DNA of 62,977 bases from Gnetum montanum. Lineage: Eukaryota > Streptophyta > Gnetopsida > Gnetales > Gnetaceae. The stretch lies in assembly GCA_015680685.1 (NCBI GenBank), contig MNCI01001986.1, forward strand, positions 122,278-185,254, read 5' to 3'. Shown piece after piece: positions 10,536 through 22,244 of this stretch; positions within the stretch are counted from its first letter, which is position 1; every line of letters starts with the position of its first letter. Made by a program: the position numbers and the translations under genes. The notes under the pieces were generated by a model, which was given only the letters and a program-made list of their open reading frames with translations, was not told where the DNA came from and ran no database searches.

Positions 10536-13500
10536 CTATTGAACAATGTCTCCTTGAATAGACAAGGAGAGAATATTAGTAGGAGAATCACATTGAAAAA
10601 CCACATTACAACAAAATTTCCAGATAGCATGGAGAATAAGGGGACGAAGGCAACACCAGATATAAATCAAAGAGCCTTGAAGATGCGGAGTGTCACCAAA
10701 AAGAACCTCATCCAAGCTTGGTCGAAAACCCTGTAAAAACCTGCCACACCAAATCCAAGAGCTATGAGCAAGGGGACAAGAAAAAAAACAGTGAGTAAAT
10801 GCATCTTCCCTGTGACAAATAGGACATCGCGGGTCAAGAACCCCCAGATGAGAGCGCCGAACACCCACAGGAAGACCTTGGTGAATCAGATACCACAGAA
10901 AATGTTGAATCTTTGAAGAAGTAGGAGTAGTCCAAATAGTCTGAATACGTTGCTTCCAAACCTGCACATTAAGATTAACTTGCCAAAGATGGTTGAATCT
11001 AGGCCAAATATTAGTAGTGGAATTAATAACAGAGTAAACAAGCTTAGAATGATAGGGAAAAACTTGATGACCAGAAATCCGAGAAAGATCTAAAAAACCA
11101 CCAAGGGAGTCTTGAATAACAACACTTTTGTTCAAGCTATCCAAAATCGTACAAAAGGTAGACTTTTGAGTAGCATTAATACCATAAATAAGGTGACATT
11201 CAGTCCAAGTAATCCAACGATTATGAATGCAAAGAGAGGAGAGGGAGGAGATGCCAAGCTTATCCCAAGTGCTACATAGACAAGGACACTTAATGGTCCA
11301 AGGTTCATTGTGAATGGGAATCCACCAAGGAGAAAGCTTATCAAGTGTAGAGGAAGAAATAGTGATAGTGTTAAAGTTCCAAAACTGACTGATATAACAC
11401 CATGCCTTCCAAATGTGTTTGATGACAACAGAACCAGAAATGGTAATACCAGTGGGAAAAAGAATCCAGTTAAGGAAATGAGTATTATTCCAATAATTAC
11501 TACCTTTGGGCTTCCCAAGCTGTATGCGTTTAAGGAAAAGAAGCTTCCAAGGTTCAGAGCCAGATAAGCATTTGGCCATCCATTTGGCACATAACACAAT
11601 GCCCTGTTGGTAGCAATTAATGAGGCCCAAACCGCCGTCCTCTTTATGAGAAGTACAGACGTTCCAAGCAACCCGACAAAATCCTTTCTTAGTATGGCTG
11701 CTGTTCCAAAGAAAGTGTTTGACTAGTTGATCAATGCGACGATAAGCAGAGATGCTAGGAGCCCAACAAGAAGAGTAATACACATGGGTAGCTTGGAGAA
11801 TATGCTTGCAGACAATAAATTTACCAGCCATAGATAGCTTCTTTTCCTTCCACTTAATAAGCTTTTGTTCAAGTTTCTTCACAGTGACATCCCATAAGGT
11901 TTTGGATGATCCGCCAAAAGAAAAGGGAATGCCAAGAAGCTTAAAGACTTGATCCTTTCCTAAAAGTTGCCAAGACTTAGACAATGCCTAGGCTTGAACC
12001 TCTTTGTTGCAAAAGATAGAAGATTGAACCAATTAATCTAAGAGCCAGAGAGTCTACAATATTGATCAATGCGATAAAAAAGACGATCAGCAATAAGAGC
12101 ATCATTTTTTATCATAAAGAATGAGTCATCAGCAAAATGCATATTCAATAAGGAAGGAACATTATGATCAATGAAAATACCTTGAAGCAAATTTTGTTCC
12201 TTATCCTTATGAATAGCATGACACAAAAAGTCCGCAGCAAGAATGAAGAGGTAAGGAGCAAGAGGACAACCTTGCCTAACAGAGCGCTCAAGCTTGAAGC
12301 AATTAGTTAAGCCAGCGTTAGTAGCCACAAGGGCATTGGCGTCGGCAAAAAGAGTCTCCACCATTTTAATAAAATTAATGTGAAAACCATATTTATGAAG
12401 GCAAGCAATAACAAATTTCCACTCAATTTTGTCATACGCTTTAGCATAATCAAGCTTAAGAAAAGCAATGTTTTGATTGGAGTCCTCGGCCCATTGCATA
12501 CCTTCCCAAGCCGCAACAACATTATCAAGAATATACCTACCCTTAACAAAGCCTGTTTGCATTGGGGTAATGATCTGAGGGATAATTAGCTTCAGTCTAT
12601 TAGCAAGACATTTAGCCAAAATCTTGTAAACAGAGTTAAGGAGAGTGATAGGATGCCAGTTACCAATCAATGAAGGATCACCTGTTTTAGGAATAAAACA
12701 GATGACACCTCTATTTAACTTAGGATCAAGAGATTGTTGATTTATGGCTTCTGCAAAAACATAAGAGAGTTCTGAACCCACAATATCCCAATGAATCTTA
12801 AAAAACTCAATGGGGATGCCATCAAAACTAGGGGCTTTATCATTGGCCAGGCTAAACACAGCAGCCTTGATTTCAGAAAGAGAGATATCTTGAGCGAGAA
12901 GATGATTGTGACTGCTATGGACAATACTAGGTAGGTGATCTGAGTTAGTAGCAAACTCATCCTGATCAAACCCATTGGAGACAAAGAGGCATTGAAAATG
13001 TTGTTCAAGAAAACCATTTATAACATGAGGATCGGAGGTAAGTTGGCCATTCACTTCCAAACGTTCTATAGTAGGGAAAGTACCTCTACCCTTTAAAAAT
13101 TTGAAGAACTCTTTACAGGGTTCTCCCTCAATTTTTAACCAGTTGAGACGACTCTTGATGAGAGCACTTCTAGCAGAGTACATATCCCATTTTTGTTTAA
13201 CTGAGCGAACATAAGTTAGCCGTTGTTGAAGAGCAACATTAAAAGGGTCATGTTGAAGTGCAGAGTTAAGTTGTTGCAATTCAGAACTAACATTCGCCTC
13301 AATAGACCTACGTTTCTTAGCATATTGCTTGCCCAACCAGCGAGCAAAGTTGCGAATACGAGAAGTGGCATGCAACCACCAGTCAATCCAACCTAAATTG
13401 CCTGATGGCCTTCTCTCTGCATTCCAAAGAGATGTCAAAAGACCTTTACCAGAAGGAGTAAGAAATAAAGAGGCATTCATGCGAAAAAGTTGGCGATGTT

Positions 13501-14242
13501 GAGCTAAAGATTTAGAACCAAAGGTCAAAGTGAGAGAAATTGGAAAGTGGTCTGAGAGGGTAGCATCAAGGTGGACCTTAACATGACCATCACAAAACCA
13601 TGAGGAATAACTAGAGAAATAAAATCGATCAAGTCGCTCACAAATGCGATCAGCACCAATCCTAAGGTTGGACCAAGTAAACCAACCTTCACGATTCACG
13701 TTAGAGCTGGCAGCATCAGAGAGACAAAAGTGCTCCTTAACATCACTCCAACTAGAAAGCTCGAGGCTGGTAAGTTGAGAAGAGGCTCCACCAACTTTAT
13801 CATAAGGATGTTCGATCATATTAAAATCACCTCCAAAGAGCCAAGGAATGTTAGGCAGACTGTGAAGGAGAGACTGCCAAACACTGGCCCTAGTGGTAGG
13901 AGTAGTGGGAGCATAAATATTACAAATGCCGAAAGGACCAGAAGCGCCTTGAAGAGTAGCCCAAACAAAAGAGGTGTGACTACCATGAGAGAGAATTTTG
14001 TTAGACCAGGATTTATTGATAATAAGGGCTGCACCACCTTGACCAGTAATATGATTTGTGGAAAAGACAATAGAGTCAGGTAGGATGCTATTGCCTGCAA
14101 TAATTGCATCCAGAGTAGAAATTTTAACCTCTTGCAGGAGAAGGAAGTCAGGAAGCAAAGGTCAAGAGTGAATAAAAGCATCGACCACCCATGTTCGGAG
14201 GTGATTGGAGAGCCCCCGAACATTCCAAGAATAGACTAACAT
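10536..14242 (-). pseudogene. LINE ORF2: endonuclease-reverse transcriptase, three lesions
   Basis: ORF2 nicks target DNA and copies the LINE RNA at the nick. The start ATG at 14242 gives MLVYSWNVRGLSNHLR, the usual N-terminus of the APE-type endonuclease. IYAPTTP, GGDFNMIEHP and SDHFPI follow. RT blocks run from about 12.9 to 12.05 kb: DKAPSFDGIP, RQGCPLAPYLF and the catalytic FADD at 12125-12136. The C-terminal zinc-binding domain shows CPICHREDAFTHCFFSCP at about 10.78-10.84 kb. An in-frame TGA at 14162-14164 interrupts the endonuclease. Near 11.99-12.04 kb there is a TAG, a one-base shift and a second TAG. The rest is open for 482 codons. Catalytic residues look retained, but the protein cannot be made whole. 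Confidence 0.85.
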
Positions 14243-15285
14243 CCAGAGAAGGGGGAGGAGGCCCCCGCCCTAGTTGCAGAGTTAACAATGTCTAAAGAAA
14301 TCATTTCCTGGTTGTGATCAATGGCAGTAAAGGGATTGTGGGTGAGTAAGAGAGTTTGAGTGGATTGGTTGGACTGAAGTGTAACGTCGTTGGTAAAAGG
14401 CATACCCCGACGTTTCCTACTGAGGGGAACTGTTTGAAATCCGTCATCATCAATAGGAGGGTTGTTAGAAGCCGTAAAAACGTATGGGTGTTTTCCCTTA
14501 GCTAATGAAGAAGCATGATGAGGTGGCTTTTTGGTAACCTTACTCTGAGACCTAGGTGTGGGAGGAGCCTTGTTGCTAATAGAGGAAACCTTAGGATCAG
14601 TAGGGGAGGATTGTTGTGATCGTGCTTGCGCTGCCTTCTTTCGTAACATAAAGGGGCATGAGACAAACATATGACCCTCTTGGTGGCAGTAGTGACAAGA
14701 GTTGGGAAGGTTGTAATAGACCACCTTTTGCATATAGTTAATACCACCTGCACGCAAAATAAGTTCTCGTTTAAGAGAGTCTAAGTCCACTTCAATCATA
14801 TATCGAGTCCTGCGAAGGCCACTAGGTGTACCTAAGGATTCAGTGTGTTTGATTAATCCAAGGCGAGACACAATATCCCTTTCAACTGTTTCGAAAATCA
14901 AGGGGAGATTTGGTAACTCTACAAAACAAGGGACTTTCCTAAATTCAGGAGAAGTTGGGTTGAGAGAAGGAGTCCACTTGTGAATAATCAATAAAGCATG
15001 ACGATGGTGAAAGGCACTAATGCTAAGAGCTTTAGACACCATCTCTGAGTTAATAAACTCAACAAGTAGAAAAGAATTAGATAAATATCGAACATGTGAA
15101 GTTATCAAACCACAATATTTCCAAACAAAGTTGACATGATGCAAAAAGCTAGAAGAGCAGGGTAGGTAGCCTAAAATTTGCACAAAGAAATACCTGCTAG
15201 AAATGTCATGGGTGATAGATTCAATCAAATCATCAGGAAGCTCGTAGAATGGCTCGGAAGAAGTGGAGCCACCATCTGGCGACAT
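14236..15285 (-). CDS. LINE ORF1: nucleic-acid-binding protein with zinc knuckle
   Basis: An open frame of about 349 codons, ending in TAG at 14236-14238. I chose the Met beginning MSPDGGSTSSEPF, since residues upstream in the same frame look like translated 5' leader; an earlier Met at 15360 is possible. The N-terminal half (FFVQILGYLP..., ELPNLPLIFETVERDIVSRLG) fits the DUF4283-type domain of plant LINE ORF1 proteins. It is followed by a CCHC knuckle, CHYCHQEGHMFVSC, near 14.66-14.71 kb and a basic, low-complexity tail. ORF1 proteins bind the element RNA. The stop overlaps the ORF2 start (ATGTTAG, 14236-14242). No disrupting mutation is seen. Confidence 0.8.
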   Translation of the reverse strand: MSPDGGSTSSEPFYELPDDLIESITHDISSRYFFVQILGYLPCSSSFLHHVNFVWKYCGLITSHVRYLSNSFLLVEFINSEMVSKALSISAFHHRHALLIIHKWTPSLNPTSPEFRKVPCFVELPNLPLIFETVERDIVSRLGLIKHTESLGTPSGLRRTRYMIEVDLDSLKRELILRAGGINYMQKVVYYNLPNSCHYCHQEGHMFVSCPFMLRKKAAQARSQQSSPTDPKVSSISNKAPPTPRSQSKVTKKPPHHASSLAKGKHPYVFTASNNPPIDDDGFQTVPLSRKRRGMPFTNDVTLQSNQSTQTLLLTHNPFTAIDHNQEMISLDIVNSATRAGASSPFSGC

Positions 15286-15720
15286 GGCAACTGAAGGAGC
15301 TGATGTAAAACAGGTGAGAGAGCCTTCTCTTCCACGATCACAAAAAAGAACAGGCAGCAAGATCTTCCTAAGATCTGCAAAGTGCCTTGATCCGATCCGA
15401 TCTCACAGGCAGCGAGATCTGCCCGAGATCTGCTAGGGCATCCTGCATCCTTCAAGATGTACTCAAAGGTTATTTTAGCAATTACTGTTGCTGTTTTGGC
15501 CGAAGTTGAAGTTGCCGGACTAAGGGTCGTCGATGTTGCAGGCAGGCGTGCGTTGCCCTGTGCACCAGAAAATGCCTGTTGCTGGTTTGCAGGGGCACGG
15601 GCGCAATTCTGCACACAGCCAGCAACAGCAGCAGATGTCCCAAAACCGACACGAGAACCAGATCCGGGGCTAGATCCAGATCAGAAACCTTGGAAGCTGT
15701 TGAAAGACCTATCCAACTAG
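15286..15720 (-). other. LINE 5' leader / promoter region
   Basis: GC-rich stretch upstream of ORF1, contrasting sharply with the AT-rich DNA to its right. Overlapping short frames here show no domain. It probably holds the internal promoter. The right edge is set by the composition change near 15.72 kb. Confidence 0.5.
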
Positions 15721-15729
15721 CATCTAGAA

Positions 15730-16600
15730 AACTAGTGATCAAGATTAGTAAGGCTATTTAAGCTATTGATGATATGTATATATTTTTTATTATTTCTAAT
15801 TAATTTTTTATTTTTTATTTTAACATTATTTTTTATTATACTTTGTGTTAAAAATATTTACTAATTTATTTTATTTTTTCTTGGCTCTATTGTTATTACA
15901 AGGAAGAAACAAGAATTGGTTGCTAAGGTTGCTATGGAGAAGGAACAATTATGCACAAAAGAAGAGGAAAGGATGTCTAAGGAAGCACAAGAGTATTGGA
16001 TTCCATCTTAGGTAATGTTCCTTGAGAAGGCAACCCTTCGATGGAGTTATCTCATGATCTTCCTAGTAAATTTTGATGTTATTTATTTTACTTTTTATTT
16101 ATTTTAATTTCAATTTTTGTAATTTTTTTTGTTGTAAATGATATTGAATGTTATGGCTACTCTAGGGCATGAGCCTTCTCCATAAAATCTACATCCACAT
16201 TCCTCTCTAAACTAGACAATATCGAGTTTGTGGAGGGAATGATCAATGACATGATCGATAGGCTACAATAAATGGCTCTTGATGTTTATAACAAAATTAA
16301 AATATTTTTACTTTTCATTCTTTAGTTTTTATTTTTATTTTTCATTTTCCATGGTTTCAATTTTTTATGTTTTTAATGTTTTTTTATTCTAGTCTCCAAG
16401 GTGGAATGGAATCCTTTGCGAGAATTTGAGTATGATGAGTTCCTTAAGCTACCACTTGATGTGGAGAATGTTCCATGAAGATTGTGTGAATGGGCTACAA
16501 AATGTGCTGATTCATATACAAAAAAAATTTTGAAGTCCCAACATTCAAATGAGTTCTCATAAAATTTTAAATTTTGAATTTTTTTTTGTATTTTATATTT
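15730..16600 (+). pseudogene. Multi-exon gene-like remnant, right part
   Basis: Three coding-like blocks in T-rich spacers, in the same style as 6.8-10.3 kb. The first, after TTATTACAAG at about 15.9 kb, reads KKQELVAKVAMEKEQLC and EEERMSKEAQEYWIPS, a charged helical stretch. The second, near 16.2 kb, reads KLDNIEFVEGMINDMIDRL. The third, entered by TTTATTCTAG near 16.39 kb, reads KVEWNPLREFEYDEFLKLP. In-frame stops occur in the second and third. The LINE lies between this part and the left part. I infer one plus-strand transcription unit, about 4.4 kb from 6.8 kb to here once the LINE is removed. The function is unknown. Confidence 0.4.
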
Positions 16601-16920
16601 TTTATGTTTTAAGTTTTCTATTTACTCTTTTAATATTTATGTAAATATAAAAAAATAAACATACTTTATGAATAAATATGAAAATGGAAAGTAAGGCTAC
16701 AATATAATAAGGTAAAAATTGTAAAACCAAATGTAAACATGTAAATAAAAATTGTAAAAAAAATATTATCAAGTAAATGGCCACATCGTATGTACAAGGA
16801 AAAGATAATAGGTAACATATTAATCATGCAATTATTTTCTAATATTTGATAGATTAAGAAATTTATAAGGTTTTTATTGCATGAGCTTGTATTCCCTATT
16901 CCCTTCACTCACAATACTAA
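16601..16920. other. AT-rich spacer without recognisable content
   Basis: Runs of A and T with no coding pattern. The boundary between the gene-like remnant and the right half of the Tat element must lie here, but no terminal repeat or target-site duplication was found by eye. Confidence 0.4.
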
Positions 16921-17900
16921 ATGGGAGCTCTTCTCATGATTCGTTCATGGTCTAGTATTATTGGATTTGGCCTAGTTGGTTTTGTCATAGTTTTGGGCTA
17001 TGGGAGTTTCTTCTTGAAACTCCACATTAGATCATTATTCTATGTCAATGTTATTAATAAACAAGTGGATTGTACTATCTCTATGGATAATGATTTCACC
17101 TCCCTTGTAAGGTAGATGAATTTCTTGGTGGGTCAAGGAAGAAACTGCTCATAACTTGGCACACCATGATCTTCCTAAGATTAAGTTGAAACTTGGTGTT
17201 TCTTCAATGACTAGGAAATTAGCAAATGTATGAAATTTTTCCTCATCCAAAAAGCCTAAAAAAATGGATCCTTTTCACCACTACACATGATCCATTAAAT
17301 GATTTAAGTACATAAGTGGAAATGCCTTGAATGCTTTCAACCAAGCCTAATCATTCAATGATGAGTATGAGGATTACATTTTTAGCTACCCATCATCAAT
17401 GTGTACCTAGTGCACTTTATACTAGAAAAATATAATGGTTATGAACAAAGGAGCTCACAACACCTCATCACTCTATGGATTTTTCTTTTCTTTACTATCA
17501 CAAAATATCAAGGTGGTTGGCTTCATTTCTTCCTTAGGTAAGGATTATACTATCACTGTGTGAATAGACTCTTCATTGGTAAGGATGTCCTCACTTATAG
17601 AAATTGAGGTCAACATTTTTATTAAAGCTTTTTGATGGCCAAGAGAGGTCATAACCAATTCATACAAGCTCAAAGAAGTATTCTTCTATTTTAATAAAAT
17701 CTTAACTTTCTCTAATGTAGGTAGAAAGTATTTATTGTTATTGGATGATTTATTAGTTTTGTTGGCTTTTACTTCCTTCATTCTACCTAGGATTTTGACC
17801 TCATGTTTCAATGTGTCTTATTTTAATCCCTTTCCCCTCTCTTGTATTTGATTTTCCTCCCTAGGTTGGCTAGTTGATGTAGTTTAGACATTGGATTTCA
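16921..17900 (-). pseudogene. Protease region of Tat element, broken
   Basis: The minus strand reads YELVMTSLGHQKALIKML at about 17.57-17.64 kb, then FCDSKEKKNP near 17.49 kb. This is the pattern upstream of the Tat protease (L..TS..HR.ALL..L..., F.DEELP.EG). Further left comes IIIHRDSTIHLFINNIDIE (about 17.03-17.10 kb), which resembles the segment after the protease. The catalytic DTG-like triplet itself is not readable. The position between gag (right) and RT (1.6-4.8 kb) is right for one minus-strand element split by later insertions. Confidence 0.55.
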
Positions 17901-18149
17901 TAAGTATGGCTAAAACTAGAGTAGGCTTTGGTGGGCCTACTTCCTTCTAGATTTTTGATTGATTAGTATCCTTAGCCTAAGGCTTAGGAGCTAGTCTTGT
18001 GCATTATTTTGAGAGAGATTTCTTATTGTTTTGCTAAGAAGAGGTTGAAGCATTAGCTACTATGGGAGGATGTTGCTCAACTTGGGATATAGGTTTATCA
18101 GTAATGAAAGGAAGAACTCTGATGAAAAAAGGTTTTTGATGAGTCACAA

Positions 18150-20265
18150 GCAATGGTATCCTTATAATAAAATGAGTTCATTAACTTGAAGAAGTTGAAG
18201 CTCTCTCATCATGAGGAGGTACCCAAATCACAAATAGCTCCTTGGTAGATTTAGACTTGTTTTGAACATTAAAAATGACTATAGTAAATTATTCATTACC
18301 AATGTTGAAAGGATCCTTTTGAGGCCTAACAAGATTGGATGCATCTAGGACCAATTCTTCACTATTTATGATCTTATAAAGGTCATATTTCAAGCCCAAG
18401 AAAAAATCAATATCATGGCCAAGAAGTTGATGATAGTGGCAAAATTTTTCTAACTTGAAGTACTTGGGCATAGGAGGATAATCTTTTATGACTATTGTGT
18501 GATCCCTAGTGATTTTACAAAGATGATCATGCCTCTTGCAAGCATTCTTAGATAGTTATTTATGTTGAATATAGTTACTTATAAGAAACTAATTTAGAAG
18601 CTCTTATGGTTTCATGGGAAATTTGATGTACTTGGATTGGTCCTTTTATTTGAAGTTAGGCTTTGGGGGATTGGAGGAAAAAGCATTAGAGGTTGAGCAG
18701 TAGTAGTAGTAGCTAAAGGTTGTGTTATCTATAGACCCTATGTTGTTTTTTTTTCTTTGACAACCATGTCCATGGCTATATGGATTTATTTTCCCTTGTC
18801 CCTATCCCTCTTTTTGTGTTGGTTCTTATAAGTGATGTAGGAAAGATCATTACTAACCTCAACTACCTTTTCAATGTTCTTAATTTGTGAAAAGGATTAG
18901 CTTAATGAATGGGACTCTAAGTAATATAGTTTTAACTTGATAAATTCATTGATCATCCCCTTGAAAATGGCTAACAAGCATTGGAATCTTATTAAATGTT
19001 GCATTCCACCTTTGAATAAATCTTTACATTAATTCAAGTAGCCCCTGCTTCAATTTCATGACTTATTCTAAGGTTGTATCAGGCTTTAGGTTGTATTTGA
19101 AATGGTTGATGAGTTGGGCTATTAGATCGTCAAGAAAGAAGATAGAATCTCTTAGTAAGGTTTGGTACTAGTCAAGATCTTTTCCTGATAAAGACATAGG
19201 GAAGACATAGAGCATGGTGTGTGGCCAAGATTGTAGTAAGAGGCATTCTAAAGAAAAGATAATAAGATGAGTCTTGGGATCACCTTCATCATTATATTTG
19301 ATAAAATGAGGGATTGCAACACCTATAGGAAGAGTTATATGTGGGATAGTGAGACTAATAAGATCATCTTGGTAAAAATCAATAACCTCTACCATTTGGG
19401 TAGTGCTAGCTTTGAGTTTTTTTAGCTTCTTAGTAAGGATTTGGATTAATTAAAAGGCTTTATCTAAGCCCTAGGGTGGTCTTGCAAGCTGTTATGGTTA
19501 TACTAATGGCTGGAAAAAAGGTTGAGTGAGTTGAAGTTGTGCAATGGATAACAACATAGACTATAAAGGTCTTGTGGTTACTACTATAGGGGAGTTGAAC
19601 AAGAAGAATGATGCTTGAACTAGGATTTTCAAAATGAAGGGAATGAAAGGGTTATGGGAGGCTTATGGACTTGAGGTCCAAAAGAAGGGCTTTCTAAAAT
19701 AAGAAAAAAAGGTGGTATGAAAGAGGTCATCAATGATGACCATGTGGAATGAGGCTAGGATGTGAAAGGTATGGTTGTCAATAGGAATGAGACATGGAAA
19801 GCTAGTTGTAAGGTTTGCTCCAGAAAAGTGGTAGGCATTACATGACTTGTTACTAGCATAGAATATAAAGGGTTATTTATAAATAAGTCAATGATGGATT
19901 TTTGTAAGGGTACTTCCTCATGAGCATCATTGTCATAGTAACCTTTGAACCCATCTTGATCCTCTTGGTCTTATTCTAAACTAGCTTTGTCACTTACCGC
20001 AACTTCCTCATCAAGATCTACTAATTGGGCTAACAAGTTAACATAGATTTTTGAAAGCTCAATTTTGTCATATGGGGAAGGGACATACTCCTTCCCGTTC
20101 TTATGAAAAAATTCAAACTCATGCTTGGAGTCTAACTCCTTACATGGAATGGGCAAACTTGCTTGATTTTTGCACAAATAAAATTATAATATTCCTTGGT
20201 AATGTTGGCATATGTATGGTTGCATTCCATATGCCTAAGGGACAACCTATGCTCCATTACAGCTA
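18150..20265 (-). pseudogene. Gag of Tat element, broken
   Basis: The gag core is clear: IPHFIKYNDEGDPKTHLI followed by MSLSGKDLD and LLRDSIFFLDDLIAQLINHF (about 18.9-19.33 kb). This is the F..YDG..DP..HL...F pattern with MSLSG..L..Y typical of Tat gag. Downstream, KFCHYHQLLGHDIDFFLGLK at 18.39-18.45 kb corresponds to the zinc-binding YC..H...GHDT..C..LK block, with the last Cys replaced. The N-terminal part near 20.0-20.18 kb (KIELSKIYVNLLAQLVDLDEE) is open for 68 codons. Stops punctuate the rest. Confidence 0.7.
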
Positions 20266-22244
20266 GGTCGTTAGGGTCATGAATGCAAGAAAATTCCTTA
20301 TTCATGACCATGGAAATGATATTTTATGGTAGGATGGTTGATGCAAAAGGAAGAAATGATAAAGGCCCAAGTAATTGGACAAGAATGATAAAGATTTTAA
20401 CTTTTTAAACAAGCTCTAGCTTATAGTGTGTAAGCTTGTAACTTATAAGCTAGTAGCATATAAGCTTATAGCATATGAAAGTTCCAATGGATGAGACCTA
20501 TACCTTACGAGAGCTATAGATTGTGATGGATATAGCTTCTATCATATGACAGCTATAGCTTACAAGAGCTATAGATTGTGATGGATATAGCTTGTAGCAT
20601 ATGAGGCCTCTAGCTTCTATTGTATGAGAGCTATAACTTGTGATATTATAGTGTATATGAATCTTGCATATTTGAGAAATTAGGCTAAAGTGTAAGTGTG
20701 GAAATAGAGAAAATAAGGTGAACTACAACTACACTAATAATTTTCTAAAAAAATTAAAATTTTGCAATTATGAGAATGAACATTGGTTGTAGCATATTTA
20801 TCCTAGTGTGTTTGATCAACATTGGGAAAAAATGGGGAAAAAAAGGCTCAACACATACAAGAAAAACTTCATGCAATTGCAAACATAAATGAACCACGGA
20901 AAACCTCTAAAACTACAAATGTAGGGAAAAGGGAAGGCATTGTGCACTGCAACTATAAAAGTAATAACTTTTTAAAAAAATTTCTTAGGGAACAAGAAAA
21001 AAACTATGCACTACAACTATGAAAATAGTAAGTTGTAAATTTTATTTTTTTTCTTTTTCTTGTAACTATAAACAGAAAACTAGCTGTATTGTCAAATGCT
21101 AGGGTTGCAAAAAACTCAAAAAAATTCTTAGTTTGTTAAATACACTAGCACACAAAGTTGGAAATAGGTGGAGAATTTTTGTAGATAGATTTAAACAAAG
21201 AAGTTAGGTAGAGGCTCTTCTTCTAGCATCAGAAAACTATAGCAATGAAACAAATCAACACTGGAAAATTGAAAGAATTTGTGCATACAATTTTAACCCC
21301 AGAATCCACGGGCCTCAAAAGGACCTAGGGCACCTTAGGAAATCTTGTTAATCACCTAACAAATTGGAAAATCTTTTAGTAGACATGATAAACAAAATGA
21401 GCATAAGCGTGTAAATGTAAAATCCAATGTTAAATCAAGAGAGAGGGAGAGAGAGTTAAATGATGTGACTAAACAAAAATTGCAAACTTCATATTAAATA
21501 CTATAAAAAATAGTTGTAAAATAAGTTTAGAATGATATAGATTAAGGATTTTATAGCCTAAAAATACACAAAATATAATTTAAAATCTGGTGTAGAAGGA
21601 AGGGTTTGTTTTACACTTGAATCTACACTTGTCTATCTAATTGATCTACACTTGAATGTTGCTACAAGATCTCTTTGCTCTTAGAAATCAAAATACAAAA
21701 AACTATAAAAATTTACAATGATTATGGCAAATATGTACCAAGAAGGATTTAAAAATGCTATTGAGAACTAGCTTAAATAGGCCTTCAATTTGCTAGTGCT
21801 ATGTCAGTTACATCTCCATGTGCTTTTTGAACTAGTACATAGTGTATTTGAATTAGTTTCATGGCCTAAAATTGCAGCATATGGATCACCAACGTTTTTT
21901 ATTTATTTTTCTTGGAATGCTAGCATTTTTGTTCATTTTCATGACCCACAACTACAACATATGAGCCGGTCATATTTTAACTTTTTCATGCCACATCTAG
22001 CAGCATTTTTTAATATTTTAAGCCCAAATATGTTGGCATAATGAATTCATAGCACATTTAGCAATGTGAAGCCATGAATTTTATTTTACTTTTTAAAATC
22101 ATCCAAATTTTTTGCCAAAATATTTTCATAAGGTAGCATTTTTATCGAAAACCAAGGTTATTGTTTCTACTCTTGAATACAATTAAAATTACAATTAAAA
22201 TCTTGCTACAATGCTTCTCTTTTTACAAAATTAATTTTTGTTGA
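20266..22244. other. Non-coding AT-rich region between Tat gag and chromovirus RT
   Basis: It would be the 5' leader or LTR of the Tat element, but I could not find a primer binding site or TG/CA ends. Short frames here have no domain. It contains one local tandem repeat (20505-20650). Confidence 0.4.
20505..20650 (+). repeat. Local tandem repeat, unit about 55 bp
   Basis: Two adjacent copies share GAGCTATAGATTGTGATGG followed by ATATAGCTT and a CATATGA word. Partial copies extend on both sides, and related CATATAAGCTTATAG words continue leftwards to 20.4 kb. Confidence 0.7.

Larger units (their letters stand above)
10328..15720 (-). mobile_element. LINE (L1-like non-LTR retrotransposon), near full length
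   Basis: A minus-strand element of about 5.4 kb with a GC-richer 5' region (15.29-15.72 kb), ORF1 (14236-15285), ORF2 (10536-14242) and a short 3' part ending near a C6A-type repeat. The domain set is typical of plant L1-like LINEs: an ORF1 with an RNA-binding-like N-terminus and one zinc knuckle, then endonuclease, reverse transcriptase and a zinc-binding C-terminus. CpG dinucleotides and long open stretches are far more frequent than in the surrounding LTR elements, so it is a younger arrival. I could not find a target-site duplication or a poly(A) tail, so both ends are approximate. Confidence 0.85.

Noticed and set aside
11132-11671. 179-codon frame within LINE ORF2
   Set aside because: It overlaps the ORF2 C-terminal region in another frame. 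The ORF2 frame carries the zinc-binding motif, so this is a shadow.
13730-14083. 117-codon plus-strand frame opposite the LINE endonuclease
   Set aside because: Antisense shadow of ORF2; no domain.
15457-15720. Plus-strand frame with a hydrophobic, Ala-rich start
   Set aside because: It lies in the GC-rich LINE 5' leader; openness follows from low stop density at high GC, and there is no recognisable domain.
10328-15720. Target-site duplication of the LINE
   Set aside because: I compared the flanks near 10.30 and 15.72 kb and found no convincing direct repeat, so none is reported.
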